Positions 15,001 through 21,250 are shown, numbered from the stretch's first letter. The stretch is 23,166 bases of DNA from Clostridia bacterium (GCA_017397695.1 JAFQIF010000196.1:1-23166); one strand, 5' to 3'. Program-made: numbers and translations. Notes: generated by a model from the sequence alone, not told the origin.

Positions 15001-15612
15001 ATGAGCACGTCGCAGCTGGCAGAAATCATGGAAGCGGAAGACCACGGTCTCTCCCGTGACGGTATGCGCGTGCGTATGGGCGGCATGCTTACCGAGTTCC
15101 GCCAAAAGGCAACGAGAGCCGGCAATCTGATGGGTTTTGTAACGCTGGAGGACATGACGGGCACGATCGAAGCGCTGGTATTCCCGAAAATTCTGGAACG
15201 CGTGAGCACGGAGCTGACGCCGGATACGGCAGTCGTGCTCAGCGGCAGGCTATCTATCCGCGAGGACGAAGATGCCAAGCTGCTGCTGGATACTGTTGAA
15301 CCGCTGATGACGAATGCTGAAGTCAAGCAGGCAATCGCCAACGGTTCGCTCACACCACAGGCAGCCGCGCCGATCAAGAAAGACGATGTGCTGCCCGGCA
15401 GCACGCTCTATCTGCGCCTGCCCAGCGACAGCGCGATTCAGGTCATCCGACCCGTGCTGGGACGCTATCGCGGCGAAGCGCCGGTCGTGCTCTACATTGA
15501 GAGTACAGGCATCAAGCTGCGCGCACCCAAGGAACTCTATGTCAAGCCGACGCGGGCGATGATGGATGAGCTGATCGACATGCTTGGGCATAAGAATGTA
15601 GTGCTGAAATAA
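12088..15612 (+). CDS. dnaE: DNA polymerase III alpha subunit, DnaE type
   Basis: This 1174-residue polymerase is the usual DnaE length. The N-terminal PHP domain (1 to about 210) keeps its metal-binding HLHLH start (H5, H7, H9) and other His/Asp ligands (ITDHG, TNDCHYL), so it may still bind metal or proofread. The polymerase core has GPGRGSGAGS (354-363), catalytic aspartates D396 and D398 in PDIDVDF, and the third D548 in LKMDFLGLRTLT. A fingers region and helix-hairpin-helix segment follow. An OB fold lies at about 990-1065. There is no 3'-5' exonuclease insert, so this is DnaE rather than PolC. AAAGGAG lies six bases before ATG 12088. In many Clostridia pfkA follows dnaE; here an acetyltransferase gene does. 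Confidence 0.97.
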   Translation: MAFAHLHLHTEYSLLDGANRIAPLLDRIKELGMDACAITDHGAMYGVIDFYTEAKKRGIHPVIGCEVYVCDNMDERNAALGMRGTSHLILLCETQEGYRNLMHMVSEAWTRGYYYRPRIDMQCLRKYAKGLIASSACLSGKLDKLLLNGQFEAACAHAREMEEIFGKGNYFIEIMDHGLEDEKRVLPGLVHVSEETGIPLIATNDCHYLRREDAEAQEVLMCIQTGKTLDDENRMRMESRELYVKSEEEMKQIFSLYPDALERTQEIAKRCQVDFVFGETKLPRFPTENGETSEQMLRRLCEAGLAELYHPITPEARERLEYEIGVISKMGYVDYFLIVWDFINYARSHGIVVGPGRGSGAGSIVAYCLHITQLDPLKYSLLFERFLNPERVSMPDIDVDFCYERRQEVIDYVARKYGADHVSQIITFGTMSARAVVRDVGRVLGYPYQEVDAVSKSIPFELNMTLDRALSISPELKKNYAENDRIKKLIDMSRALEGMPRHASTHAAGVLITDKPVTEYVPLQRNDEVITTQFPMGTIERLGLLKMDFLGLRTLTVIRDALDLMRDAGVDMKAEDIPLDDHAVYDMISEGETDGVFQLESGGMRAFLSNMKPQNFEDIIAAISLYRPGPMDSIPRYIQGKHNPDTIQYLHPSLKPILDVTYGCMVYQEQVMQIVRDLAGYSYGRSDLVRRAMSKKKHDVMAKERETFINGMEEDGVVTVDGCVRRGIPADTASQLFDEMTAFASYAFNKSHAAAYGVVAVRTGWLKRHYPVQFFAALLNSVSGDSGKVAEYSQYCRKHGIVLLPPDINQSGRKFSVGTSCDGQTGIRFGLGAIRSCGDKAIDSIIDIRRRSGPFKDIFDFCKRLSSDLVNKRVVESLILSGAFDCTGATRAQLMAVYEAALDGANRTRKSNIAGQMSLFGDGMLEEVNPPLPDIPDFNLRTKLTFEKNMTGLYITGHPLGDYTDALAQMDMSTSQLAEIMEAEDHGLSRDGMRVRMGGMLTEFRQKATRAGNLMGFVTLEDMTGTIEALVFPKILERVSTELTPDTAVVLSGRLSIREDEDAKLLLDTVEPLMTNAEVKQAIANGSLTPQAAAPIKKDDVLPGSTLYLRLPSDSAIQVIRPVLGRYRGEAPVVLYIESTGIKLRAPKELYVKPTRAMMDELIDMLGHKNVVLK

Positions 15613-15622
15613 GGTGATTACA

Positions 15623-16204
15623 ATGAATATTGAAATCAAACGATTGACACCCGAGCTCGCCGATGATTATGTGCGCTTCTTTGACGTGACACCACACGAT
15701 GAATATGTAGATGAGCATAAGTGCTACTGCGTTTGCTGGTGTGCCGACGATTATGAAGGTAAGGATTTTTCTACTGCTGCAAAGAGGCGTGCTGCCGCAC
15801 ATCGTTATGTGCAATCCGGCATCATTCAAGGGTATCTCGCTTATTTGGATGGGAAACCCGTAGGCTGGTGTAACGCCAACACAAAAGCAGATTGTTTGAA
15901 GTGCTGTAGCTGGCGAATGTTTATGAAGGATGTGCCAACAAACACCTCCGAGAAGATCAAATCGGTATTTTGCTTTGTCATCGCTCCCCAAATGCAGCGC
16001 CAAGGAATCGCCACAAAGTTGCTGGAACAAGTAATCCATGATGCGCGTGACGACGGATTTGACGCTATTGAGGCATATCCAAACCAGCAATTCGTCTCTG
16101 TAGCCTCTGACTTTATGGGACCTGCTGCCATATATGAAAAATACGGGTTTGAGGTCATTGGCTATACAGCACAGAAAGCAATCATGCAGAAAAAACTCAG
16201 ATAA
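15623..16204 (+). CDS. GNAT-family N-acetyltransferase
   Basis: This 193-residue predicted acetyltransferase transfers the acetyl group of acetyl-CoA to an unknown acceptor. The GNAT core is visible at about 70-190: strand GYLAYLDGKPVGWCNA, motif A VFCFVIAPQMQRQGIATKLL with the CoA pyrophosphate loop Q-R-Q-G-I-A, and a C-terminal AAIYEKYGFEVIG, typical of motif B. The N-terminal half is unusually rich in cysteine (CYCVCWC near 34-40, and DCLKCC). ATG 15623 is chosen with AAGGTG ahead of it; an in-frame GTG at 15614 is less likely. It follows dnaE by 10 bp, so it could be read from that transcript. Its codons are AT-richer than those of its neighbours, and the downstream gap is full of repeats, suggesting recent acquisition. 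Confidence 0.88.
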   Translation: MNIEIKRLTPELADDYVRFFDVTPHDEYVDEHKCYCVCWCADDYEGKDFSTAAKRRAAAHRYVQSGIIQGYLAYLDGKPVGWCNANTKADCLKCCSWRMFMKDVPTNTSEKIKSVFCFVIAPQMQRQGIATKLLEQVIHDARDDGFDAIEAYPNQQFVSVASDFMGPAAIYEKYGFEVIGYTAQKAIMQKKLR

Positions 16205-16207
16205 GCA

Positions 16208-16254
16208 AATAGCTGTCATATCCGTTCACACGGAATGGCAGCTATTCTCGCTTT
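16208..16254 (+). terminator. Terminator after the acetyltransferase gene
   Basis: AATAGCTGTCAT (16208-16219) pairs with ATGGCAGCTATT (16235-16246) over 12 positions with one wobble, with TCCG/CGGA inside. The tail CTCGCTTT is only modestly T-rich. It begins four bases after the stop codon. Confidence 0.65.
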
Positions 16255-16298
16255 AAAACAGCATTAGGGATATTTAGTTGACTAAGCTTCTTGGATAA

Positions 16299-16364
16299 GC
16301 ACGAAGCGAACATGGGGTCAAGGGGCGAAGTCCCTTGTCTGGGGTTTGGGGATGAAATCCCCAA
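16299..16364 (+). repeat. Two-hairpin intergenic repeat, copy 3 (diverged)
   Basis: It has the same order as the copies at 8635 and 8778, read here on the plus strand: GCACGAAGCGAA leader, GGGGTC, hairpin 1 (CAAGGG / CCCTTG, 16319-16337), TCTGGG, then hairpin 2 (TTGGGGAT-GAA-ATCCCCAA, 16346-16364). The leader and linkers are shared, while the stem sequences differ. Confidence 0.6.
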
Positions 16365-16392
16365 CGTACCCAAGCGCGAAGCGCCATAAGCA

Positions 16393-16483
16393 AGAATCTC
16401 AGCGGAACCGGAGGCAGGAAATCGCAAGGAGCGCTTGCGCGACTATGCGAGTTTCCCATGCCGCAGGTGACTATTGAGATTCT
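16393..16483. repeat. 91-bp imperfect palindrome, possible structured RNA or miniature element
   Basis: AGAATCTCA (16393-16401) and TGAGATTCT (16475-16483) are perfect 9-base inverted ends. Inside, GGCA/TGCC, GGAAA/TTTCC and TCGCA/TGCGA pair in nested order around a central GCGC-TT-GCGC. Both a folded RNA and a small transposable element with terminal inverted repeats fit. Confidence 0.5.
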
Positions 16484-16539
16484 GATACACTTAGGTAGAA
16501 CTGATCATGGATTCCGGCAGCCTGCGCGCTGCGCTAGGC

Positions 16540-16587
16540 CCAGAAGGATGAGGGGGGAATATTCGGATTCCCCCTACATCCCTCTGG
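16540..16587. repeat. 48-bp imperfect palindrome
   Basis: CCAGA, GGATG and GGGGGAAT (16540-16560) pair in order with ATTCCCCC, CATCC and TCTGG (16567-16587), around an ATTCGG loop. Only single mismatches or a wobble separate the stems. It resembles GC-rich palindromic repeats of Clostridia genomes. The T-tail of a terminator is missing. Confidence 0.5.
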
Positions 16588-16784
16588 ACTCCCATACCCC
16601 CTCCGAAACGCCTGGGAGGTATAAGTCCGTTAAAGAATCCAAGGTTCAATTTTAGTACACGCGTGCGACGGAGTCGCAACTGTGCTTTGCGCCCTGAAAC
16701 CGGGGTGTATAAGTGATCTTCTGCGTTTGAATCAATTGTTTTTTGTGAGCGGGGGTTCGACTTCTCAGTCAGCTTTATCTCCCT

Positions 16785-17735
16785 TTATTTCCCTACGCTC
16801 TCCTCCAGCACCCTCAACAGGCACTCAATATTCCTTTCCTCCACCACCGTATCCTTCGCCGTATGGATGCGATCCATATACAAAATTCGCCTGCCCTTGA
16901 GCGCCGCAATGGCCGTGCCTCTGGGGAAGAGCATTTGATCCGACGGATAAATCCACTTCGGGAAATCGCCCGAAACCGTTTTCATGTCATATTCCGGCGC
17001 AATCTCCTCCAGCGCTGCAAGCAGCCGCTTTGCCTGCGGCATGCGCATACCGCCCTTCATTCCGGTCAGCAGCAGCGTATCGCCATCGCCTACACAATCG
17101 AAATTAACCAGAAACCGCCTCGCCGCCTGCGGATGCGCCTTGATGAACGCCTGTGACCCGAAGAGCCCTTTTTCCTCATTGTCAAAGAGCACATACGCCA
17201 CGCCCGGTTTATCCTTCAATCGCTGCGTCGCAATTAACACAAGCAACACACCTGATGTATTGTCGTTCGCCGTGTGCGGATTCGCCGGGCCTGCGAGCAT
17301 AAGCAGCAGAACCAGCGCCGCGCCAGCAAAGCCCATAAGCAAGGACAGAAGCGCCGGCAGCGGTGCAGGCATCCCCGCAAACAGAAATACACGCGCGGCC
17401 TTTCCCACCAGCCAACCGCCCAGTACAATCATCATCGTGAGCAGCACCTGCTCCAGAACAAACAACGGCATGCAGCCCGGCGTGGAAAAATTCGGCAGCA
17501 GCATCCGCGCACAGGTATCATAATGCGCAGTAATGATCGTACGCGCTTTATCTACATCGCCCAGAATGATATTGCGCGAACGAATCCGCTTTCCGCTTTC
17601 CTCAACTGTCATCGGTATTTCGTTATCCTGCGCATACCGGCGTACCCAGTTGATAAACGCGGTCTTTTGTTTATCGGTCTTGCGAACCTGATAGCAGCCC
17701 ATCAATTCACTCTTCAGCATCTCAATATCCATCAT
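16785..17735 (-). CDS. Membrane-associated M28-family zinc peptidase
   Basis: This 316-residue aminopeptidase-like protein has an M28 fold. Metal and catalytic residues are in family order: H71 and D73 (ITAHYDT), D158 (NDNTSG), E187/E188 (FDNEEKGLFGS), D213 (NFDCVGDGD) and H291 (IHTAKDT). Two strongly hydrophobic segments (about 92-117 and 125-149) interrupt the domain between the first His and the Asp, an unusual place, and probably anchor the enzyme in the membrane as a hairpin. There is no signal peptide, so the catalytic part is probably cytoplasmic. The start ATG 17735 has GAGGAG ahead; a second ATG follows directly. It is monocistronic and diverges from the HD-domain gene. The substrate is unknown. 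Confidence 0.85.
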   Translation of the reverse strand: MMDIEMLKSELMGCYQVRKTDKQKTAFINWVRRYAQDNEIPMTVEESGKRIRSRNIILGDVDKARTIITAHYDTCARMLLPNFSTPGCMPLFVLEQVLLTMMIVLGGWLVGKAARVFLFAGMPAPLPALLSLLMGFAGAALVLLLMLAGPANPHTANDNTSGVLLVLIATQRLKDKPGVAYVLFDNEEKGLFGSQAFIKAHPQAARRFLVNFDCVGDGDTLLLTGMKGGMRMPQAKRLLAALEEIAPEYDMKTVSGDFPKWIYPSDQMLFPRGTAIAALKGRRILYMDRIHTAKDTVVEERNIECLLRVLEESVGK

Positions 17736-17762
17736 AAGCGTCTCCTCGTTTTCTCTCTCGTC

Positions 17763-17771
17763 ATTATAGCA
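17763..17771 (-). promoter_or_regulatory. Extended -10 promoter of the M28 peptidase gene
   Basis: On the minus strand TGC (17771-17769... read toward the gene) is followed by a perfect TATAAT (17768-17763). No good -35 lies at 17-18 bp. The start codon is about 28 bases away. Confidence 0.5.
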
Positions 17772-17795
17772 TAATCGGCGCCCTGCGTATATGCA

Positions 17796-17825
17796 TTGAC
17801 ATGCCTCGGCATGTATTGATATAAT
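17796..17825 (+). promoter_or_regulatory. Consensus sigma-A promoter of the HD-domain gene, with palindrome
   Basis: A perfect TTGACA (17796-17801) and TATAAT (17820-17825) are 18 bp apart. CATGCC-TC-GGCATG (17800-17813), a perfect 14-bp palindrome, overlaps the -35 and spacer, where a repressor would block polymerase. Confidence 0.75.
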
Positions 17826-17870
17826 ACATTCAATTCATTCCAATTCATCCATCGAAAGGAAGTCTTTCCC

Positions 17871-18449
17871 ATGACTTACGAAGAGGCATTTTCCCTGCTT
17901 CGCGAATACAACAGCGAAGCTTTTCACATCACCCACGCCATCACCGTCTCCAAGGTTATGCGCCGCATGGCGGATGAACTCGGCTATGGCGAAGAGGCCG
18001 ATTTCTGGTCCGTCGTCGGCCTGCTGCACGACATTGACTTTGAGCAGTGGCCGGATGAGCACTGCAAGAAGTGCGTTGAGCTGCTGGAAAAGGGCGGCTG
18101 CGACGAGAAGCTGATTCACGCCGTCGTCTGCCACGGCTATGGCCTGTGCACCGACATTGTGCCGGAGCATCAGATGGAGAAGGTTCTCTTCGCCTGCGAC
18201 GAGCTTACCGGCCTGATCGGCGCCTGCGCCAAGATGCGCCCATCCGGCAGCATCACGGACATGGACCTCAAGAGCCTCAAGAAGAAATACAAGAGCAAGG
18301 GCTTTGCCGCCGGCTGCTCCCGCGAGGTCATCGCGCAGGGCGCAGAAATGCTCGGCTGGGAGCTCGACGAGCTTCTCACCCGCACGCTGGAAGCCATGAA
18401 GCCCGACGAAGCCGCCATCGCAGAAGAAGTCGCTGCGCTGAATCTGTAA
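17871..18449 (+). CDS. HD-domain protein (putative metal-dependent phosphohydrolase)
   Basis: This 192-residue soluble protein carries an HD domain over about residues 15-125. The metal set is H22 (HITHAITVS), H53-D54 (GLLHDIDFE), H88 (VCHGYG) and D110 (ACDELTG). The family hydrolyses phosphoester bonds in nucleotides or signalling molecules; the substrate here cannot be read from sequence. The C-terminal 60 residues are helical and charged (KSLKKKYKSKGFA). The start ATG 17871 follows AAAGGAAG by nine bases. A perfect promoter with an overlapping palindrome stands upstream, so expression is probably strong and controlled. It ends one base from the convergent DUF4363 gene, with no terminator between. 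Confidence 0.85.
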   Translation: MTYEEAFSLLREYNSEAFHITHAITVSKVMRRMADELGYGEEADFWSVVGLLHDIDFEQWPDEHCKKCVELLEKGGCDEKLIHAVVCHGYGLCTDIVPEHQMEKVLFACDELTGLIGACAKMRPSGSITDMDLKSLKKKYKSKGFAAGCSREVIAQGAEMLGWELDELLTRTLEAMKPDEAAIAEEVAALNL

Positions 18450-18450
18450 T

Positions 18451-18834
18451 TCACAGGATGTTTTCGATTGTCAGCGCCTGCCGCTCGTAGACGTGCTCAA
18501 TCGCACCTTCCAGCTCGCAGGCATAGACCATCGCCGTCGCGGAATCCTCCTCCTCCAGCGCCGCAATCAGGCGGGAGAAGGCATAGCGCACCTCGTCGGT
18601 TGAGCTGTGATCGACCATCATTTCCAGCCATTTGGCCTGTTCATCCCAGGAGACGTCCATCTCCTGGGATTTTTTCATTGCCGCTTCCAGTTCTCCTTCC
18701 CGGATGGATGAAATGACCGCCTGCGTATTCTCAAGCACGCGATTCGTGATCCGCGTGACGGTTGCCTGCTCCACCAGGCTCAGCAGCAGCAAAATCGAAA
18801 GCACGGCTGCCATGATCATCATCTTCCGATTCAC
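18451..18834 (-). CDS. DUF4363 family membrane-anchored protein
   Basis: This 127-residue protein has an N-terminal membrane anchor (about 5-21) and an extracytoplasmic helical domain (about 25-127) rich in Glu and Ala. Blocks such as RITNRVLENTQAVISSIREG and W-x-x-x-x-KW-x-x-MVDHSS are typical of DUF4363, whose function is unknown. The start is GTG 18834, directly after the TAA of the DUF421 gene. The first upstream codon in frame is that stop, so no earlier start exists, and the ribosome site GGAGGAGG lies inside the DUF421 end. The pair is a common clostridial arrangement and suggests a shared membrane function. Confidence 0.82.
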   Translation of the reverse strand: MNRKMMIMAAVLSILLLLSLVEQATVTRITNRVLENTQAVISSIREGELEAAMKKSQEMDVSWDEQAKWLEMMVDHSSTDEVRYAFSRLIAALEEEDSATAMVYACELEGAIEHVYERQALTIENIL

Positions 18835-19560
18835 TTACCACTTCACCTCCTCCGGCTTCAGCGCTGGCACATGCAGAAGCCTTCCCCGCTCCCCCTTTTC
18901 CTGAATGAGCAGCACACCCTGCGTATTAAGCAGCGCTACGAGTACATCCTTCGCCCGCCCGATTCCCTGCGCTTCCAGCTGCGCCTGCAGCCAGCTTTCG
19001 TCTTTGCCGCTGAGCGCAAGCGTGCGCCTTTGCACCTTGCCATCCAGTACGACGGTCAGCGGAATTCCGTCGTATACCTTGTCCATCCCCTGCTCGCCGC
19101 GTGTGGCAGGACGATTCTCCGCAGCGGGAAACACGCTCAGAGCGCCGTTTGTTTCTAAAACCACACTGCCCGTTTCATGCAGGCCAATCAGTCCCTGCGA
19201 GCGGATGCCTTCCATGAGATCGGACAGATCAAAGCACAGCCGCTTGAGCTCGTCCTCGCAGATCTTTCCGTCGCGCACCAGTACGCTCGGCCTGCCGCAG
19301 ATCAGGGCACGCAGGCGAATGCTCCAGAAAGACAGACTGCTCAGCAAGCTATGCATGAGCAAAAGCGTCAGGATCGCCACCACGCCGCCCAGCAGCGGCA
19401 GCTCCACATCGCCCATCGGCTGGGTCGCCAGGTCCGAAATCATCAGCGTGATCACCACCTCGTAGGGCTGAAGCTCTGCCAGCTGCCGCTTGCCCATCAG
19501 CCGCAGCACAATCGTCGTCACAAAAAACAGAATCACCGTACGAATAAATCCCGTCAGCAA
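18835..19560 (-). CDS. DUF421 (YetF-type) membrane protein
   Basis: This 241-residue protein has three hydrophobic segments in its first 90 residues (about 4-21, 34-47 and 55-80). They include the family block RLMGKRQLAELQPYEVVITLMISDLA. A soluble domain follows, with RPSVLVRDGKI (about 90-100) and a paired small domain ending in LNTQGVLLIQ. DUF421 proteins such as YetF and the 2Duf protein of the spoVA-2mob operon affect spore resistance in Bacillus; the molecular role is unknown. The start is TTG 19560, supported by a perfect AAAGGAGG eight bases upstream. It forms an operon with DUF4363. A sigma-G-like promoter is just upstream, compatible with a spore role. Confidence 0.87.
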   Translation of the reverse strand: MLTGFIRTVILFFVTTIVLRLMGKRQLAELQPYEVVITLMISDLATQPMGDVELPLLGGVVAILTLLLMHSLLSSLSFWSIRLRALICGRPSVLVRDGKICEDELKRLCFDLSDLMEGIRSQGLIGLHETGSVVLETNGALSVFPAAENRPATRGEQGMDKVYDGIPLTVVLDGKVQRRTLALSGKDESWLQAQLEAQGIGRAKDVLVALLNTQGVLLIQEKGERGRLLHVPALKPEEVKW

Positions 19561-19581
19561 AGAACACGCCTCCTTTGGCTA

Positions 19582-19610
19582 TACCATGCCCTGTTTTTCT
19601 CCTTTCATTC
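19582..19610 (-). promoter_or_regulatory. Possible sigma-G (forespore) promoter of the DUF421-DUF4363 operon
   Basis: On the minus strand GAATG (19610-19606) and CATGGTA (19588-19582) are 17 bp apart and match the sigma-G pattern G-H-A-T-R and C-A-T-N-N-T-A. A start near 19575 would leave almost no leader before the ribosome site, which weakens the call. Confidence 0.3.
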
Positions 19611-19636
19611 CCAGGCAGCCTATGCAAGGCATCAAC

Positions 19637-19665
19637 TTGCATTCCGTCATGGAATTCTGTATAAT
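19637..19665 (+). promoter_or_regulatory. Sigma-A promoter of the DUF5714 gene
   Basis: TTGCAT (19637-19642) and a perfect TATAAT (19660-19665) are 17 bp apart. An inverted repeat ATTCC-GTCAT-GGAAT (19641-19655) fills the spacer and could be an operator. Confidence 0.65.
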
Positions 19666-19707
19666 GAGTCAATATATCAGAGTTTTTGCTTCACAGAGGA
19701 GATCGCC

Positions 19708-20397
19708 ATGAACGAAGAATGCCTCGTCTGCCATGCGCCGCTGGAATACCTGGAAACGGATATGATGATGGAATGCGCCATTTGCCGAAAAAAAGAATAC
19801 AGCAAAACGCGCTGCATCCACGGTCATTACGTATGCAGCGCATGCCATACCAGCGGGCTGGACGGTATACTCTCGATCTGCCTGAGCAAGGCCAGCCGGA
19901 ACCCGGTCGAATTGCTGGAAGCCATGATGTCCCTCCCCTTTTGCCATATGCACGGTCCCGAGCATCATGTCATGGTGGGCGCCGCGCTGCTGACTGCATA
20001 CAAGCATGCCGGCGGAGATATCGATCTTCCTAGTGCGCTGACTGAGATGCTCCATCGGGGCCAGCAGGTTCCCGGCGGCGTCTGCGGTTTTTGGGGCGCT
20101 TGCGGCGCAGGCATCAGCGCGGGCATCTACATGGCCATCGTCACCAAATCCACGCCGCTTGCTCATGAAGCTTGGAGCCTTTCCAACCAGATGACCGCTC
20201 GCGCGCTGGATGCAATCAGCCGGAACGGCGGCCCGCGCTGCTGCAAGCGGGATTCCTATCTGGCTGTCCTGCAGGCAGCAGCATTCACCGCAGAAAAACT
20301 GGGGATCCAAATGGAAACCCCGCCGATTCTCTGTTCACGATCCAGGATGAACAACCAGTGTATCCACACGCGCTGCCCCTTCAATCCCGGGCATTAA
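19708..20397 (+). CDS. DUF5714 cysteine-rich protein
   Basis: This 229-residue soluble protein contains 16 cysteines. Pairs C5-x2-C8, C23-x2-C26 and C43-x2-C46 with His residues (IHGHYVC) look like a zinc-ribbon or iron-sulfur site. A second conserved region has CHMHGPEHHVMVGAALL (79-95) and GGVCGFWGACGAGISAG (123-139). More cysteines follow (CC at 178-179, 209, 218, 223). I recognise the arrangement as DUF5714, found in anaerobes, sometimes beside or fused to methyltransferases; its reaction is not known. ATG 19708 has GAGGAG seven bases upstream. It has its own promoter and terminator, so it is monocistronic, and its divergent neighbour is the DUF421 operon. Confidence 0.8.
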   Translation: MNEECLVCHAPLEYLETDMMMECAICRKKEYSKTRCIHGHYVCSACHTSGLDGILSICLSKASRNPVELLEAMMSLPFCHMHGPEHHVMVGAALLTAYKHAGGDIDLPSALTEMLHRGQQVPGGVCGFWGACGAGISAGIYMAIVTKSTPLAHEAWSLSNQMTARALDAISRNGGPRCCKRDSYLAVLQAAAFTAEKLGIQMETPPILCSRSRMNNQCIHTRCPFNPGH

Positions 20398-20411
20398 GCG
20401 GCCGACAGGCC

Positions 20412-20444
20412 AAAAAACAAGGTACCCTTTCGGGTACCTTGTTT
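20412..20444. terminator. Bidirectional rho-independent terminator
   Basis: AAACAAGGTACCC (20415-20427) and GGGTACCTTGTTT (20432-20444) form a perfect 13-bp stem with a TTTC loop. A-rich sequence precedes and T-rich sequence follows, so it can stop both the DUF5714 gene and the convergent nitroreductase-like gene. Confidence 0.85.
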
Positions 20445-20467
20445 CTATTCTCAAATATGTTGTTTGA

Positions 20468-21181
20468 TCAGGCGCGCATCTGATAACCGCCGTCGACCTT
20501 CTTCCACACAGCCTCGCGGCCAGCATGGTACGCGCCGACTGCCGCATGCAGCATCGCGATGCCGCGATCCAGCGGCGCATACTTCTTGAAGAGCACGGAG
20601 GTCTCCAGAATGGACACGCTCGTCTTGTCCGCCTCAATCTTCCAAGGCTGCTGGTTCATGGCACTGGGCGCAAGGCGCGCAGCCAGTACAGCATCCTTCT
20701 GCCACACGCCGAGAGCAGCGAGATCGGCCTCAGTCTTGCCGCAGAGCTTGGTCAGATCCTTGCGCTTGGGCGCAAAGGCAGGCTGGCTGCACTTGCCCAG
20801 CGCGATCACGCAGTGCACAACCTCGTCGTTCTGCAGGTTCACATTGCGATGGATGATTTCCGGATAGAACATTGCGCCCAGCCAGCAGGTGCCCAGGCCC
20901 ATGCTCGTCGCCTCCAGCACGAGCGCCTCACCCATGAAGCCTTCCAGCTCCATCGGCGCATTCTTCTTGGCAACCACGACGGCGTACACATCGGTACCCT
21001 TGATGCCCTTGAGGCCCGGGCCCTTGAACATGCGCACAGTAATGCCCTGCCAGCTCAGCTTGCGGCAAAGCACACCCAGACGGTCAAGCTGCTCCTTATC
21101 CGGCGCGCCGGTGTATGTACGCACGGAGCTGCGCTGATGCATTGCATCATACCAGCTCTTTTCGAGTTTCAATTCAAACAT
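20468..21181 (-). CDS. Nitroreductase-like flavoprotein (TM1586 type)
   Basis: This 237-residue protein has a tandem-half nitroreductase fold. The N-terminal FMN-phosphate motif is RSSVRTYTG (17-25). The midsection is EGFMGEALVLEATSMGLGTCWLGAMF (about 80-105), a usual nitroreductase helix. A second flavin-contact block is RLAPSAMNQQPWKIE (169-183), followed by LDRGIAMLH (204-212). This repeat layout fits the putative-TM-nitroreductase family rather than NfsA/NfsB. It would reduce an unknown substrate with NAD(P)H. The start ATG 21181 has GGGAG about nine bases upstream. It is monocistronic, with its own promoter and a terminator shared with DUF5714. Confidence 0.87.
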   Translation of the reverse strand: MFELKLEKSWYDAMHQRSSVRTYTGAPDKEQLDRLGVLCRKLSWQGITVRMFKGPGLKGIKGTDVYAVVVAKKNAPMELEGFMGEALVLEATSMGLGTCWLGAMFYPEIIHRNVNLQNDEVVHCVIALGKCSQPAFAPKRKDLTKLCGKTEADLAALGVWQKDAVLAARLAPSAMNQQPWKIEADKTSVSILETSVLFKKYAPLDRGIAMLHAAVGAYHAGREAVWKKVDGGYQMRA

Positions 21182-21220
21182 GACATATCGCTCCCGTTAT
21201 GAAATAGTCCAGTAATCTAT

Positions 21221-21250
21221 ACTTTAGCACGTTTGGACGGCATGTGTCAA
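21221..21250 (-). promoter_or_regulatory. Sigma-A promoter of the nitroreductase-like gene
   Basis: On the minus strand a perfect TTGACA (21250-21245) is 18 bp from TAAAGT (21226-21221). The start codon is about 40 bases on. Confidence 0.5.

Larger units (their letters stand above)
16255..16784. other. Gene-free, hairpin-rich intergenic region
   Basis: I see no believable gene across this gap between two convergent genes. It holds, in order: a third two-hairpin repeat (16299-16364), a GCGC-GAA-GCGC hairpin (16374-16384), a 91-bp imperfect palindrome (16393-16483), a 48-bp palindrome (16540-16587) and a small TGCGAC-GGA-GTCGCA hairpin (16664-16678). It looks like layered non-autonomous repeats or structured RNA. 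Short frames here are repeat translations without ribosome sites. Confidence 0.6.

Noticed and set aside
16458..16655. Small plus-strand frame inside the palindrome region
   Set aside because: It covers parts of two palindromes, lacks a ribosome site and has a random-looking product.
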